From: Rhabditoides inermis
Taxonomy: Eukaryota > Nematoda > Chromadorea > Rhabditida > Rhabditidae
Length of the DNA stretch: 64,000 nt
Assembly: GCA_963966185.1 (NCBI GenBank)
Contig: CAWZYM010000132.1
Location: 28,399 to 92,398, forward strand
Reading direction: 5' to 3'
The notes beneath the pieces were generated by a model that was not told where the DNA came from, searched no databases, and saw only the letters and a program-made list of their open reading frames with translations. Positions 1 through 10,347 of this stretch are shown one piece after another (position 1 is the first letter of the stretch; every line of letters starts with the position of its first letter). The position numbers and the translations under genes were made by a program.

Positions 1-883
1 CGTTAATGGTCGTTGGAATTTGCAATGTGTAGTAGTTTATTACTATTGTACCTTATTAGTAATCGAGGCATTTTTCTTTTTCAGATTGTATGGTTTCAAA
101 ACGTTGCCAAAATTGTTAAAAAAGTGTTCTGTCAAATCAAATCAAATGTTTATTCGGAATCGCAAACATGATTATGACAGAAATTCTAAATACAATTGTA
201 AGGAACATACATCACCACATTTATCTATTAAAGGTATTTAACATTCAGATTAGGTAGCTGCAAAATCCACAGAATTAAAACTACCATGGCAATTCCATAT
301 CCTACAATTCTCCCGTAAAACGTGTTTTTATAAGTGTCGTTCCACTTTTCAAGACTCGTGAACAGTTGATAGAATCGACTCCTCCTCATGTGAAACGCAT
401 GTGTCTCCTAGAATAATTGGGATATTTCGTGAACCGTGTATGATTTAAAAGTTAGAATGTTTCACTTACCGGATTTTCAGAAACCGTTTCCCACCAATGT
501 TCATAGCGAGCTTCAAAATAGAAACATACACATGTCAGTATTCAGATCCATCTGAATAAATACGTGTCTCTATATATCTACATAAGGCGGACAGTGGAAA
601 CTCACTGGACTCGGATCAAGAAAAGTACGAGATTTGCACTGTCAATGAAGAAAGTAGCCAGTGAAGATTCAGACATTCTGAAAAAAACATTTATGAATGA
701 TAGTTAGTTAGTAGATCATTTTAATATGTGGTCGATAGAACATAAAAGTGATGAATGGCAGTTTCACTGAGAAGACGCTACTTTCTATTTTTCCCGCCAA
801 ATTGGTGTTATTTGAATGTTGAGGTCACGCACACGTCTGCAACGCACATCTAATTGCGAAGAGGGAACTAAAGCAATCATCTC
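1..883. other. No gene recognised (left edge)
   Basis: This stretch is AT-rich with many stops in every frame. I saw no exon with convincing coding character and no recognisable repeat. It lies directly upstream of the inverted-repeat transposon that starts at 887, and any 5' exons of the PUS1-like gene that follows would have to lie here or outside the window. Confidence 0.5.
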
Positions 884-1074
884 TTACGAGGAGTGTAGTA
901 GGTGCCACACCCTCGGATTCGTACCAAATTCATAGGATATCTTAGTTAGGACCCTAGCCATCGATTTGTGGTGTCCGAATTTCCTAAACGAATAATACGT
1001 TTTCAGTACGAAAACGTACAGGGCTGGTTTTTCGCGTTCCTCTCACCCTACGCGGCGGTCAAAGACCGAGCTGT

Positions 1075-1141
1075 TGTGGCCTAGTGGCGAAAGCGTCTGC
1101 CTGCCAAGCTGACCCTCTCGAGTTCGATTCCGCGCACATTC
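1075..1141 (+). other. tRNA-like pol III promoter segment in left TIR
   Basis: A box A-like TGGCCTAGTGG starts at 1077 and a box B-like GAGTTCGATTCC at 1120, a normal spacing. Between them an anticodon-like hairpin with loop CTGCCAA (GCC, Gly-like) has five of six stem pairs. The acceptor and T stems pair poorly, so this is tRNA-derived or tRNA-like, not a functional tRNA gene. Confidence 0.6.
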
Positions 1142-1600
1142 TTTTTGTTTTATCAAAAGTTTATGGACTTGTACTTTCTGACTACCATATCATCATTTTC
1201 TCATGGTCCATGAAACAGCTCTATCAAATAACTTTTTTTATGAGACAGTCTTGCCGATCTCTTTTCGATAGCGATGACAGCCTTCGAACGTCGTAATGAT
1301 GTAGTGCCAATCACATCAGATGTATGTAACTCGCAACTGCGCCATCTGTCAGAGAAGACCTGAAAGTCGTCGAGCTACTTCGCGCTGGCTTATGTAATTT
1401 GATTGTGGACGAATATTGATTGTATAGAGTTGAAGGTTGTAATGATGCGCACGGTAGATCATCTCTGGTCCTGACAGTCGCCTTTCTTGAAGAAGAGAGA
1501 AACAATCGAGTCGGACATGCCCTTCGTCACTTCTTTTCTTTACCAACCAGTGATTGAACAGCGAGACGATCATCCGAATGTGTTGGCAAAACAAAAAGAA

Positions 1601-1665
1601 TGTGCGCGGAATCGAACTCGAGAGGGTCAGCTTGGCAGGCAGACGCTTTCGCCACTAGGCCACAA
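1601..1665 (-). other. tRNA-like pol III promoter segment in right TIR
   Basis: This is the mirror copy of the tRNA-like segment at 1075-1141, on the - strand, with the same box A, box B and anticodon-like hairpin. The two segments point at each other across the element's interior. Confidence 0.6.
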
Positions 1666-1898
1666 CAGCTCGGTCTTTGACCGTCGGGTAGGGCGAGAGG
1701 AACGCGAAAAACCAGCCCTGTACGTTTTCGTACTGAAAACGTATTATTCGTTTAGGAAATTCGGACACCACAAATCGATGGCTAGGGTCCTAACTAAGAT
1801 ATCCTATGAATTTGGTACGAATCCGAGGGTGTGACACCTACTACACTCCTCGTTAATAGGAATCAGTCGCAACTCAATCGCAACCACCGGGCTTTCAG

Positions 1899-3580
1899 CT
1901 GACTACGTCGTCGTACCGTATCCGGCCGGAGGTGATCACAGAGATCAACGAGATACTATCCATCTACAAGAGCACGCACAACTTCTACAACTACACGAGC
2001 AGGAAGTGGGTTGTGTGCCGTTTTATGTGTGAATGATTGTGAAAACTTTTGTTAGAGACGAAGAGAGAGAGAGGGGGGGGACGTCGAGTTTGTCACACTC
2101 GTGGTGGGTCGGCTAGTTGGCTTTTGTGTGCTTGCTTGTGGTTTGCATTGGTGATTGGTGAATGTATTTGGAGCCAGTTTCAGTTGTATATATTTGATTG
2201 AAATGTACTCAAGGAGATTGTTTGTGACTCTTGTAATGTACGCACTTCAAACAATCCAGAAATTGGTGGGCATTTTTTCGAGCGATATGTGTAGTTTTGG
2301 TAAGCGTATTCATGATGAGCCGATGAGCGGTTTTAGAATCTCAATATTTGGATAGTGAGGTTGCTATAATATAGTGAGATAACGAATAACGGAGATTGCT
2401 TCTTTTGCTATTTGTACTGCCATGTTGAAATTCATTTTTGTCTGATTCAAATGTAAGCATGTTTAGGTGAAGGGTGAAGGGACAAAGCTTCATCCTGCAT
2501 CAAATGATTAAAAGAGGAAGATGATTGGTGAGTGGATGTTGGTTGCTTAATTTTCTGTCTAGTATGTATTGTGAATATTGATTTTTTGACTATATTTTGA
2601 CTATTGATTCATGTCTTTTTTATTACCAGTCGGAGTCGCGCCTATGGCGCTTCTCCTTCTGGTTATAGTTGGCGGGTCATACGAAACAGTGCAATCCCGA
2701 CGCGTCTCACATGCTGGCGCCGGCTGGGGTATATATATATATATATTGCGCCGCCAAGTAGCGACTCTTACAGAAGGACATTGCTTTTTCTTTATAATAG
2801 CGTAGGTGTAATTAGAAAGGACGACCTCTCTTTTGGCTTAGAATATCACTCGCTAAAAAAATTTCAAGAAGCGATGTGATCATTGTTTGTCTGTTTGTCG
2901 ACATTTTGGTTCCTTATATACTTATTTATTGATTGACGTGTGTTGCAGGCATGATGATCACTGTGGTGCGGGAGCTGAACCTGCGCTTGGCCATCCAGCG
3001 CTCGTTCGAGTCGCAGAGGGTGGGTACGGTAGCCGTGTAATGGGGTACTGTACTGACTCTGGGTGACGGTAGTTGTAGCATTGGAGGACTGTACTTGCTC
3101 TGGGTGAGTACAGTAGCTGTGTAATGAGGTACTGTACTGACTCTGTTTGAGTACGGTAGTTGTATCATTGGAGTATTGTACTGATTCTGGGTGAGTTGAG
3201 TACGGTAGCCGTGTAATGGGGTACTGTACTGACTCTGGGTTAGTACGGTAGTTGTAGCATTGGAGGACTGTACTGACTCTGAGTGGGTACGGTAGCCGTA
3301 GCATGGGGTACTGTGCTGACTCTGGGTAATACGGTAGCGGTAGCGGGTACTGTGATTGTTTGTAGTTCGTAGACAAGGCTTGTTGAGAGCTGGGTCGTGT
3401 ACGTATCACTGTTGGTAGTGGATCCTTTACTTGTGTTTGTGTATGAAGTGCTTGTGTATGAAATGTTGCTTGTGAGGATGGACATTGTTTCAGATAGACG
3501 TTCCTAAGGCGCCGGGTCTGGGTCTGCTGCTCGAGCGGCTGCTATCAGATAGTATGAGATTCTTACACTTGTTTACCTAA
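1899..3580 (+). pseudogene. PUS1-like tRNA pseudouridine synthase, decayed or incomplete
   Basis: PUS1/TruA enzymes isomerise uridines in tRNA. Exon 1899-2005 reads YRIRPEVITEINEIL then THNFYNYTSRK, like the family THNFHNFTS segment. A segment near 2466-2527 contains FILHQ and RKMIG, the family LHQIRKM motif. An exon at about 2950-3023 reads MMITVVRELNLRLAIQRS, and 3494 onward reads IDVPKAPGLGLLLER. Several things are wrong: the N-terminal half with the catalytic Asp is absent, the exon with the family DPSxRRYI-type segment is not seen, the LHQ segment needs two frame changes, and after LLER the frame runs to a stop at 3578 without the usual C-terminus. The transposon at 887-1852 sits just upstream. 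I infer a pseudogene or a badly disrupted locus. Confidence 0.65.
3004..3345 (+). repeat. Minisatellite of about 55-60 bp units
   Basis: About six imperfect units repeat the pattern GGTACGGTAG, a TGTAATGGGG or TAGCATTGGA block, then TACTGTACTGACTCTGGGT. It starts directly at the donor of the PUS1-like exon ending at 3023, so it fills that intron. The same TACGGTA and TACTGTA words recur in introns of other genes in the window. Confidence 0.85.
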
Positions 3581-3972
3581 TTTTGGGTGTATATTATATA
3601 GTTTTTTTCATATGCATTTGTGGTGAAAACATGGGATAAAATGTAACAATAAATTTTGTTATTATTATGTTCTTTGATATAACATTGGTTCTTCATGGTT
3701 TGCCCTTGTTTCGCCTCATCCTTCTGTTCCCTTTCTGGACCCCATATGTCGGTCACTACTTTCTCTCTCCATTCTGCTCTTTTTTCTTCTCCCCAATTGT
3801 ATGTCAAAGTTAACTCCCTCCTTTCTGCTCTTTCTCTTTCTCTTCTCCCCACTTGTGTCCTTTCCGATCCTCCACTCGTTCGTTTCACAGTTTGGTGGCC
3901 CTAAAGAGGGCCGTTGGGTTGATGGGGGATGGTGAGAAGTTACTTCTCGTTGCTGTAGTCAGCGACATACAG
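3581..3972. other. Spacer between convergent PUS1-like locus and TM gene
   Basis: An AT-rich stretch is followed by a pyrimidine-rich segment (about 3705-3890). No exon was recognised. It holds the 3' ends of two convergent genes. Confidence 0.5.
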
Positions 3973-4690
3973 CTACGACGGTGGCAGGACCGTATCGGCG
4001 GTGGCAGCAGCGACGGGGGCAGGTGCAGACTGGTCTGTCAGCGTGTCCCACAGTGCGACGGCGATCGACATGATGCAAAAGAATAGAGCTGCGAATGCAA
4101 CTCCATCTCGGAAAAAGATGTTTCTAATTTTCATCTGTAGGATGAGGAAAGCGACGGCCAGACAGATGCCACTGTAATCGATTGATGAACTAACAGAATA
4201 GAAACTAATTGCACACCTCAACAATGCACAGACAATAAAAATCAATGCGATATACTTACCTGAGTGCCACGCTTTTCTGGAATCGCGTCTCTGAAAGCAT
4301 AACCATTCAATGAAATCATAACCATTTCGAATCAATCATTCAATCCCTCGGAATCAATACTCTGTCGACAACCATTAATTTACAGCCAAGTGATGCAGAA
4401 AATTGCATTTCTTGATTATTCGATTGATAAAATGCATGGCTTTCTTGAATTACGGCGTGTAAAACAAAATCTACCTTTACGCAACCCCTTTTGACAATCG
4501 ATTATCAATCATTGTACTATCAATAACCAAACATTAATCGATACATCGCGATTATAGACCAATCGATCAATATCAAATCAATAAATAACCAATGAAAAAC
4601 ACATGATCAAACCCTCTTACGCATCGGGGAGATGTGCTGCACGATCGCGTTGAATAACGATTGCACACACGCGTTGAACACGACCTGCAT
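3973..4690 (-). CDS. Small two-TM membrane protein, unrecognised family
   Basis: Three exons (4690-4621, 4290-4260, 4171-3973) join in frame into 99 codons plus a TAG stop, with canonical GT-AG introns and matching phases. The protein starts MQVVFNACVQSL. It has two hydrophobic helices, around residues 33-46 (SGICLAVAFLILQ) and 56-76 (VAFAALFFCIMSIAVALWDTL), separated by a basic loop, and an Ala/Pro-rich tail. The start ATG at 4690 lies one base after an AG acceptor-like site, so an upstream exon, for example in the GC-rich segment around 4850-4917, is possible. I do not recognise the family and assign no function. Confidence 0.6.
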
Positions 4691-5690
4691 TCTATAAATG
4701 TATATTAATCAGTTGCAAATATGCTCCCGGTAGTAATACCCGAATGAGAAACAGGCGCATGAACCACATTGGTGGAATACTGTTTTATGAAAAAAAACAC
4801 TAGAACAAGCTGAATATACAGGAATCTGTGAACAACACTCGAATGCGCAAAACGGTGGTTAAAACGATACGCGGGTGGCAGCGCGTCTTCCGGGCCAGCG
4901 TTACGCGTCCAGGTCACTCCCCGCCAACCTCACTCTCGTTCTCTCACTTTCTCTTTCTCTAGCTCTCTCTATATTGCCTACAGCAATAAGGGATGTAGTA
5001 TTCGATACCCTTTGATACAAAATGATACCGCAACAGAACTATGCTTCCACCAGGTGTTGCGCTGTTACGAAAAAAGGCAAGAATATTCTCTTTACCGAGA
5101 AAAAAAAGTCCTCTCTGTACCATTTTCCTCACTTGGAAGGCTTTTATGGGTCCAACTTCATAGTTCCTGTTGTCGACATGATCTTATGTGACAGAAAATG
5201 GTTAAAGAAGCTGTCACGGGGTATCTCTGCTGATCGTTTTCTGTTGTGTCGTCGTTTCGGGTGATTCTTGTGAAATACACGAAACCTAATACGAAAGCCT
5301 CCCGAAAGGAATTCGGTCAGTCTAGTACTCTGTGGTCTGTGGGCTTGAAATGATATCAATATGAATATGACATGTCGTTTTGACACATTTTACAAACGCG
5401 GTTCACCATTTCCAAATCTTCAAAATACACATTGATAGGTAAGGCATATTCTGTTGAATAAATTAATATTTTTGTTTGTCAAGCGGAGAGATGATTCAAG
5501 ATTCAAGTGACACACCGACTGAGCGATTATTCTTGAAATTAACTTCCATACAACAATGAGTAAACAGGTCGTCACATTGAACAACGATTTCGGATAGCTT
5601 CCGAGGGGTTCGCAGTAGATTTAGGGTGTTTAGTCCGAAACGGCGAAACGAAAAAGAAACTTCCGAGACAGATACCACAGCTAAAATGCC
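4691..5690. other. No gene assigned
   Basis: A GC-rich piece at 4850-4920 on the - strand could be an upstream exon or UTR of the small membrane protein. The rest is AT-rich with short broken frames. No repeat or RNA gene was recognised. Confidence 0.4.
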
Positions 5691-7835
5691 CTTTGAGTGT
5701 CGATTTCGTTATTAATAATAATAAGTTTATTACCGTGTACATTTGGAGAAACAGTGCAAAACAGCATAATGAGCAATGGCATACGGTAAGAAGAAAAACA
5801 AAGTGAAAATGATACAGAAAGCATCGAATGTTGACTACAGTCTACGAATCTTCGAAACTGGCAACAAATGGGGATTACTTTCTAGGAAGGATTTTACAGT
5901 TTCATGTTTTGCAGACATTACTATGGAAGGGGGGAGTGAGTTCCAAAGCCTATAAATCCCGTTGAAAAACGCACTGCTCTTAAGGGCTGTATCAAAACAC
6001 GGAACCACGCGCCACCCATGAGAAGTGCGAGAACGAGTTGGTACAAAGTTGAAAAGACCATGATAGTGAAGGTATGTAGAGTTTGTGGTCACTTTATGCA
6101 TGTATGTCACATCATTCAGAATGCGCCGTCGCTCTAATGTTTGTAAGCCAAGAAGTTGTAATCGTTGGGGATAGGTGAGTGAGAACAAACCAGCGCGGCA
6201 ACATATTCGGCGCGTATAGTATCGCTGCACAGATTCGATCGAATTCACCGATTCCACATCCTGAGGGTTCCACAACTCAGTGCAGTACTCTAATTTACAT
6301 CGGAAATAAGTAACGTAGGCAACAACCAAGACATGTAAATTTCTTGTTTGATAAACCCTCAGGAAATCATTAATTGAATTGAGCGTATTTTGAATGATGA
6401 GATCATAGTGAGCGTCAAATACCAGAGAAGTGCTCATTGTGATGCCTAAATCCCGGACTGAGTGAGCAGGTGCGTGGGTAGTGCCGCTTGCTATATACTC
6501 GAATCGGGGATTTCGGCGACCAATGTGCAAAATTTGTGTCTTTTCAATGGAAATTTGTAATCCCCATTGATGAGACCAATCAGTAACTGTGTCAATGGCA
6601 CATTGAAACTTGGATTTGGCAGAAAGATCGTCCTTATCAAATGCGAAAGAAATTTTTAAATCATCTGCATATAGCTCACACGAAACATAATCAGGCAAAT
6701 GCGCTATGATGTCATTGATATACACATTGAACAGAATTGGGCCCAGACACGACCCTTACGGCACGCCGCAATTGACGAGTCTTGGTGCGGAGAGTTCCTC
6801 TCCTACCATGACCTGTTGTAGGGATCACAACGTGAGATGTAGAGAGTGAGGCGAAATCATGTAACATATTATCACTGGACGCATGATGTGCTCTAATTAG
6901 CATAGAACGATTCGCCCTTTCGCGCTGATTCCAACGATATTTTATTTATGGGATCATGTACCCTGTAAAGTGGTGAAAATCGATAAAAAGTGATATGATG
7001 ACGTCATATTTCTTTGATCTAGCCGCCATTGCCCAAAACGAGTAATGAAAAATGATGTTATAAGAGACGTATTTCATCAAGTACTGATCGATTACAATCA
7101 AACAAAGCGTATTGCTACTATGTTAAACGAATATATTCATAATTTAACTATCAATGACGTCATAAGTGTTTTGATCTAGCCGCCCTCTGTCGCATTTTCC
7201 CTATGTGAGCGCGCGCTCGGGTGCGCGCGCCGCGCGGAATTTGAGCGCAATGTGAACGATGAACCCTATGAACATTATATATTTTTAAAATCAGCTTGAA
7301 ATGAACTACATTAATGAACCAATTGCTATACCATATCCAAACATCTGAAAATGTCATTGTGGTCCCTAGACCTGTTGGCAACGGTCGGACAGGAAGCTAC
7401 GAATCCACCCCTACATTTCCTCTTACACCGAGCGAATGCAACTTATCAAATAAAAAAGAATGGTTTATAGTGTCGAATGCTTTCTTAAAATCAAAGTATA
7501 TGCAATCAATCACAAAACCGTTAGAAACATGTTTTAACCAATGACTATAGCACTGAATGAGTTGAGCGCCTGTCGAACGATTCTTGCGAAAGCCAAACTG
7601 TTTAGAGGAGATAAGGTTATTTGATTCGAGGAATGAAGTCAATTGTTTTACAAAAATACGCTCAAGAACTTTGGCAACACTGCTGGTAAGACTAATAGGA
7701 CGGTAGTTGGAGATGTTATCACGAGATCCCTTTTTGAACAATCGCTTGATATATGCCAGTCTCCAGATTCGGGGAACGGCGCAAACCGATGTGGACATTG
7801 AACAGAGAATTGAGAGTGGTACACTAATAGTATAG
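5690..7835 (-). pseudogene. Non-LTR retrotransposon (Jockey/CR1-like) reverse transcriptase, dead
   Basis: The element lies on the - strand. From its 5' side it has the finger motif KKGSRDNISNYRPISL, then FGFRKNRSTGAQLI, the first palm Asp in YFDFKKAFDTINH, and the catalytic LYADDLKISF box, followed by a typical C-terminal region ending near 5835. It is broken. The GVPQGS box has a TAA in place of the Gln codon (6756-6758), and a 550-bp element interrupts the frame at 6819-7368. There is no endonuclease domain, since the 5' part is missing where a SINE begins at 7831. The 3' end near 5710 carries a short TTATTATTA-type tail. The family is inferred from motif style. Confidence 0.88.
6819..7368. 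mobile_element. 550-bp nonautonomous DNA element nested in the LINE
   Basis: The termini are inverted repeats, TAGGGATCACAACG at the left and the reverse complement of TAGGGACCACAATG at the right (12 of 14 match). A 9-bp direct repeat, gacctgttg, flanks it (6810-6818 and 7369-7377). Removing the insert and one copy of the direct repeat restores a continuous LINE frame across the junction, which confirms the boundaries. Inside are two related segments carrying tgacgtcat followed by gatctagccgcc (near 6998-7026 and 7153-7183) and a very GC-rich block near 7205-7240. A 9-bp duplication suits Mutator-like elements, whereas TAGGG ends recall hAT. The superfamily is left open. Confidence 0.85.
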
Positions 7836-8008
7836 TGGGCCCGCAAATGAGTTCCGATCTTTTGACGAGAGACATTAGGGTGGTTAGACAACGATCAAAA
7901 CCCTTTGGATGATGTTTTCAATTTGACAAAATTTTGCGATAATACCCTAGATCGAACCCTCGAACCGCTGCTTGATGAGCGAGAGCGTTACCACTGCGCC
8001 ATGTGGAC
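7831..8008 (-). mobile_element. tRNA-derived SINE, copy A
   Basis: On the - strand a tRNA-like head (8008-7944) has box A TGGCGCAGTGG and a box B-like GGGTTCGATC. It is followed by a body containing TTTTGTCAAATTGAAAAC, CTAACCACCCTAAT and a GCGGGCCCACTATA end. The same head-body order and the same body words occur at 54717-54917. Its 3' end abuts the truncated LINE. Confidence 0.75.
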
Positions 8009-8365
8009 ATGTGAGAGTATCAGTGGGATAGAGATATGAACGGCAAAAACAAGATGCTGCGCATTTCGTTCAGTATACTGTATGTTCAAAATCCACGATA
8101 ATGTTTTCAACGAAAAATCCTGAGCTAAGTGCGAGCTTATTATATCTACCGTGTTCTTCAGAAAAGTGTGAGTGATGCCCTAGTGTTCGTTTTTTTTATT
8201 CTTTCAGATACATTTCATGTGCGTTTCGGACACTCAATGTCAGTGAAATATTGCGATCTATCGAAACAATTTATTGAAACACACGACAATAACAGGTGTG
8301 TGTGATAATTAAACTATCTTCTTCTTTTTTGTTTTACAAATATGTAGAGGTGAGGGAAAGTGATA

Positions 8366-8412
<47 letters not shown>

Positions 8413-8477
8413 AGGGAGAGAGAGAGAAAGAGACGGAGAGAGACGGAGAGAGACGGAGATAGACGGAGAGAGAGACG

Positions 8478-8514
<37 letters not shown>

Positions 8515-8813
8515 GGAGAGAGAGAGACGGGGAGATAGATGGAGAGAGAGAGAAACGGAGAGAGAGAGAGAGCGGGGGGGGGGCGAGATCGTCATTCAAC
8601 TTGCATATGCAGGATATCGTAGAAACTGTCGAAGTTTGAGCTCGACAAAACAAATGAATTCAAAAATTCATGCCTCCGGATTCGATAGGGTCAGAAGGAA
8701 CTGACGAAAAGTTCGTACAACCTGAAAGTGTTATGTTATTAAATATAAATGTGGTGATATCATACCTTACTTGGATTCGCGAACGAAATCGAAAATAAAT
8801 CGAACCATGTATA
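8009..8813. other. Spacer with long (GA)n tract
   Basis: No gene was recognised. A purine tract of GAGAGA with interspersed GACGGAGA units occupies about 8368-8580. It creates long artificial Arg/Glu and Ser/Leu frames that are not genes. Confidence 0.7.
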
Positions 8814-9407
8814 TAGGGTATTCCCCCCGTTCACGGTACGCTTGCTCACTCGCCGCATATTTTCAAGACAACATTTCATCGCATTTGGTGGCTCTATCGG
8901 TCCGCGCGGGATCATTCGACCGCGCAATTCGCGCGCTTGGCGGTCTGATTGTATCGAAATGAGGGTCATTTGCAAGTCAAATGAAGCAGATCTTAGCATC
9001 TTCCGGAGCTAATAACTCCGTTCAAAAAATTTCTAATTTTTTGTCCTTCGGACAGAGGAACACTGAGACTGTTCCCAAGAGATTGTCGGCTCGCTTTTGT
9101 TGATATCGCTTCTCCAAATATTATGAATCATGAAAAACCTCCAAAATGCATAGCTTCAATAGGTGATTCAGTGTTTCTCTAATAACTTTGTTCAAACTCC
9201 ACCAAAAAATTTCAAACTTCGGGAGAGTGAACCTCTGGGTACTACCAACAGATTGTCGGCTCGATATTTGTGATTTTCTTTTGGGAAGAGCTCATTTGAG
9301 CTCGAAAACATCAAAAAGTGCCTCTTTTCAACGTCATTTTCTCATTGTCTGGTTCGTGTCTGGAACGACCGAGACAATTGCGTACCGTGAAAATGGGGGA
9401 TACCCTA
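8814..9407. mobile_element. MITE with TA target duplication
   Basis: The ends are inverted repeats of about 29 bp: TAGGGTATTCCCCCCGTTCA at the left and the complement of TAGGGTATCCCCCATTTTCA at the right, both running on into CGGTACG. A TA dinucleotide flanks both ends (8812-8813 and 9408-9409), as in Tc1/mariner-type MITEs. Two related internal segments contain CTAATAACT followed by GTTCAAA (near 9009 and 9180). No transposase is present. Confidence 0.75.
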
Positions 9408-9591
9408 TAGTGACAGTCACCCAAAACATCATCTCTATTTCGCACATCACCATTTCTCCAGTTCATTCGCACTTGTCGAGAGCATGATGTAAATCGCTTC
9501 GTGCAGTCACCTGGTCATAATATGTCATATTATTTTCTGCTCTTTCTTATTTTCTGCTCTTTCGCTCGCGCTGAGCGGCTGTATCTCCGTC

Positions 9592-10347
9592 ATGCCGAAA
9601 GGCAAAACATCCAAGTCTTCCAGCAATTCTTCCAAGCGTGCCAATTGTGGCACTATTTCAACTGATTGTACGACTCCCATTCCTTTGTCTCCTACGCCTA
9701 TTCCATTCCTCACTCCTGACCTGTCGCCTACTTCCATTTTGAACTCGGCTGACCACCTTCGCGACTTCCTCTCGCAAACATTGAATGAACTGAGCATCAC
9801 CCTGGGTGCTCGTCTGTGCAGTATGGTGAACGAATCCATCGCCTATCTGGAGGAGCAGATCGAGGAGCTGAGGCAGAGGATCGACGAGCTCGCCAAACCC
9901 AAGGAGACATCTGTATCTGTGAGTCCACCGATTGTCACACCTATTGGAGATGGAGAGGAGAGGAGGAAGCGCGTCATTCTGACCCGTGTATCCCGATCCC
10001 ATCGGAGCTACTTCTTCGAAAACACTACCCTGTTTGGGGTGAAGACGACTGATTGCCGAATTGTTGCCGACCGTGATGGTGACGTGTTCAACACCTTGCT
10101 GCTCTCCTTCAACTGCCCCGAGGATGCCACCTCTTTCATCCGCAAATTCAACATGGACTGTCTTGCGAGAGACTGTCCAGCGAGAGCCCGCCCCGACTAC
10201 TGCCCGGAGGATGCTGCCAAGTACGCTGCCGCCTGGAGGGAGGCGATTCGACTCAACGACACTGCTGGCCGGCGCGAGTCGACTGTGCGAGGACTCGAGC
10301 TGTTCAAGTTGCGACTGCCCGGTCAGTGGACAAAGATTGACCGCTAA
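9592..10347 (+). CDS. LINE ORF1-like protein, solo
   Basis: This intact 251-codon frame starts MPKGKTSKSSSN. It has a Ser/Thr/Pro-rich N-terminus, a predicted coiled coil around residues 82-103 (YLEEQIEELRQRIDELAK), and a basic, RRM-like stretch beginning RKRVILTRVSRS. This is the plan of L1-type ORF1 RNA chaperones: low-complexity head, coiled coil, RNA-binding domain. There are no introns and no reverse transcriptase follows. About 350 bp downstream the sequence ends in an ATTATTATTATT-type tail (about 10722-10735), as retroposons do. It could be a LINE remnant or an ORF1-only (HAL1-like) nonautonomous family. ORF1 identity is inferred from architecture. Confidence 0.6.
   Translation: MPKGKTSKSSSNSSKRANCGTISTDCTTPIPLSPTPIPFLTPDLSPTSILNSADHLRDFLSQTLNELSITLGARLCSMVNESIAYLEEQIEELRQRIDELAKPKETSVSVSPPIVTPIGDGEERRKRVILTRVSRSHRSYFFENTTLFGVKTTDCRIVADRDGDVFNTLLLSFNCPEDATSFIRKFNMDCLARDCPARARPDYCPEDAAKYAAAWREAIRLNDTAGRRESTVRGLELFKLRLPGQWTKIDR

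Larger units (their letters stand above)
887..1852. mobile_element. Long-TIR DNA transposon with tRNA-like sequence in each TIR, copy 1
   Basis: The two ends are near-identical inverted repeats of about 265 bp (887-1152 and 1590-1852), beginning CGAGGAGTGTAGTAGGTG. The element is flanked by a TTA direct repeat (884-886 and 1853-1855), the 3-bp TWA-type target duplication typical of PIF/Harbinger. No transposase is visible, so it looks non-autonomous. Each TIR carries a tRNA-like segment pointing inward. The high identity of the arms suggests a fairly recent insertion. A second copy lies at 36235-37027. Superfamily assignment is inferred from the target duplication only. Confidence 0.8.

Noticed and set aside
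1075..1141. Functional tRNA-Gly gene
   Set aside because: Boxes and anticodon loop are tRNA-like, but the acceptor and T stems do not pair, and it lies in transposon arms.
3004..3345. CRISPR array
   Set aside because: The spacing is regular, but units are contiguous and imperfect with no spacers, and the genome is eukaryotic. It is a minisatellite.
8296..8704. Arg/Glu-rich and Ser/Leu-rich reading frames
   Set aside because: These are translations of the (GA)n tract and its complement. The same reasoning excludes similar frames at 19022-19526, 27019-27526, 31648-31867, 43553-43858 and 48570-49147.
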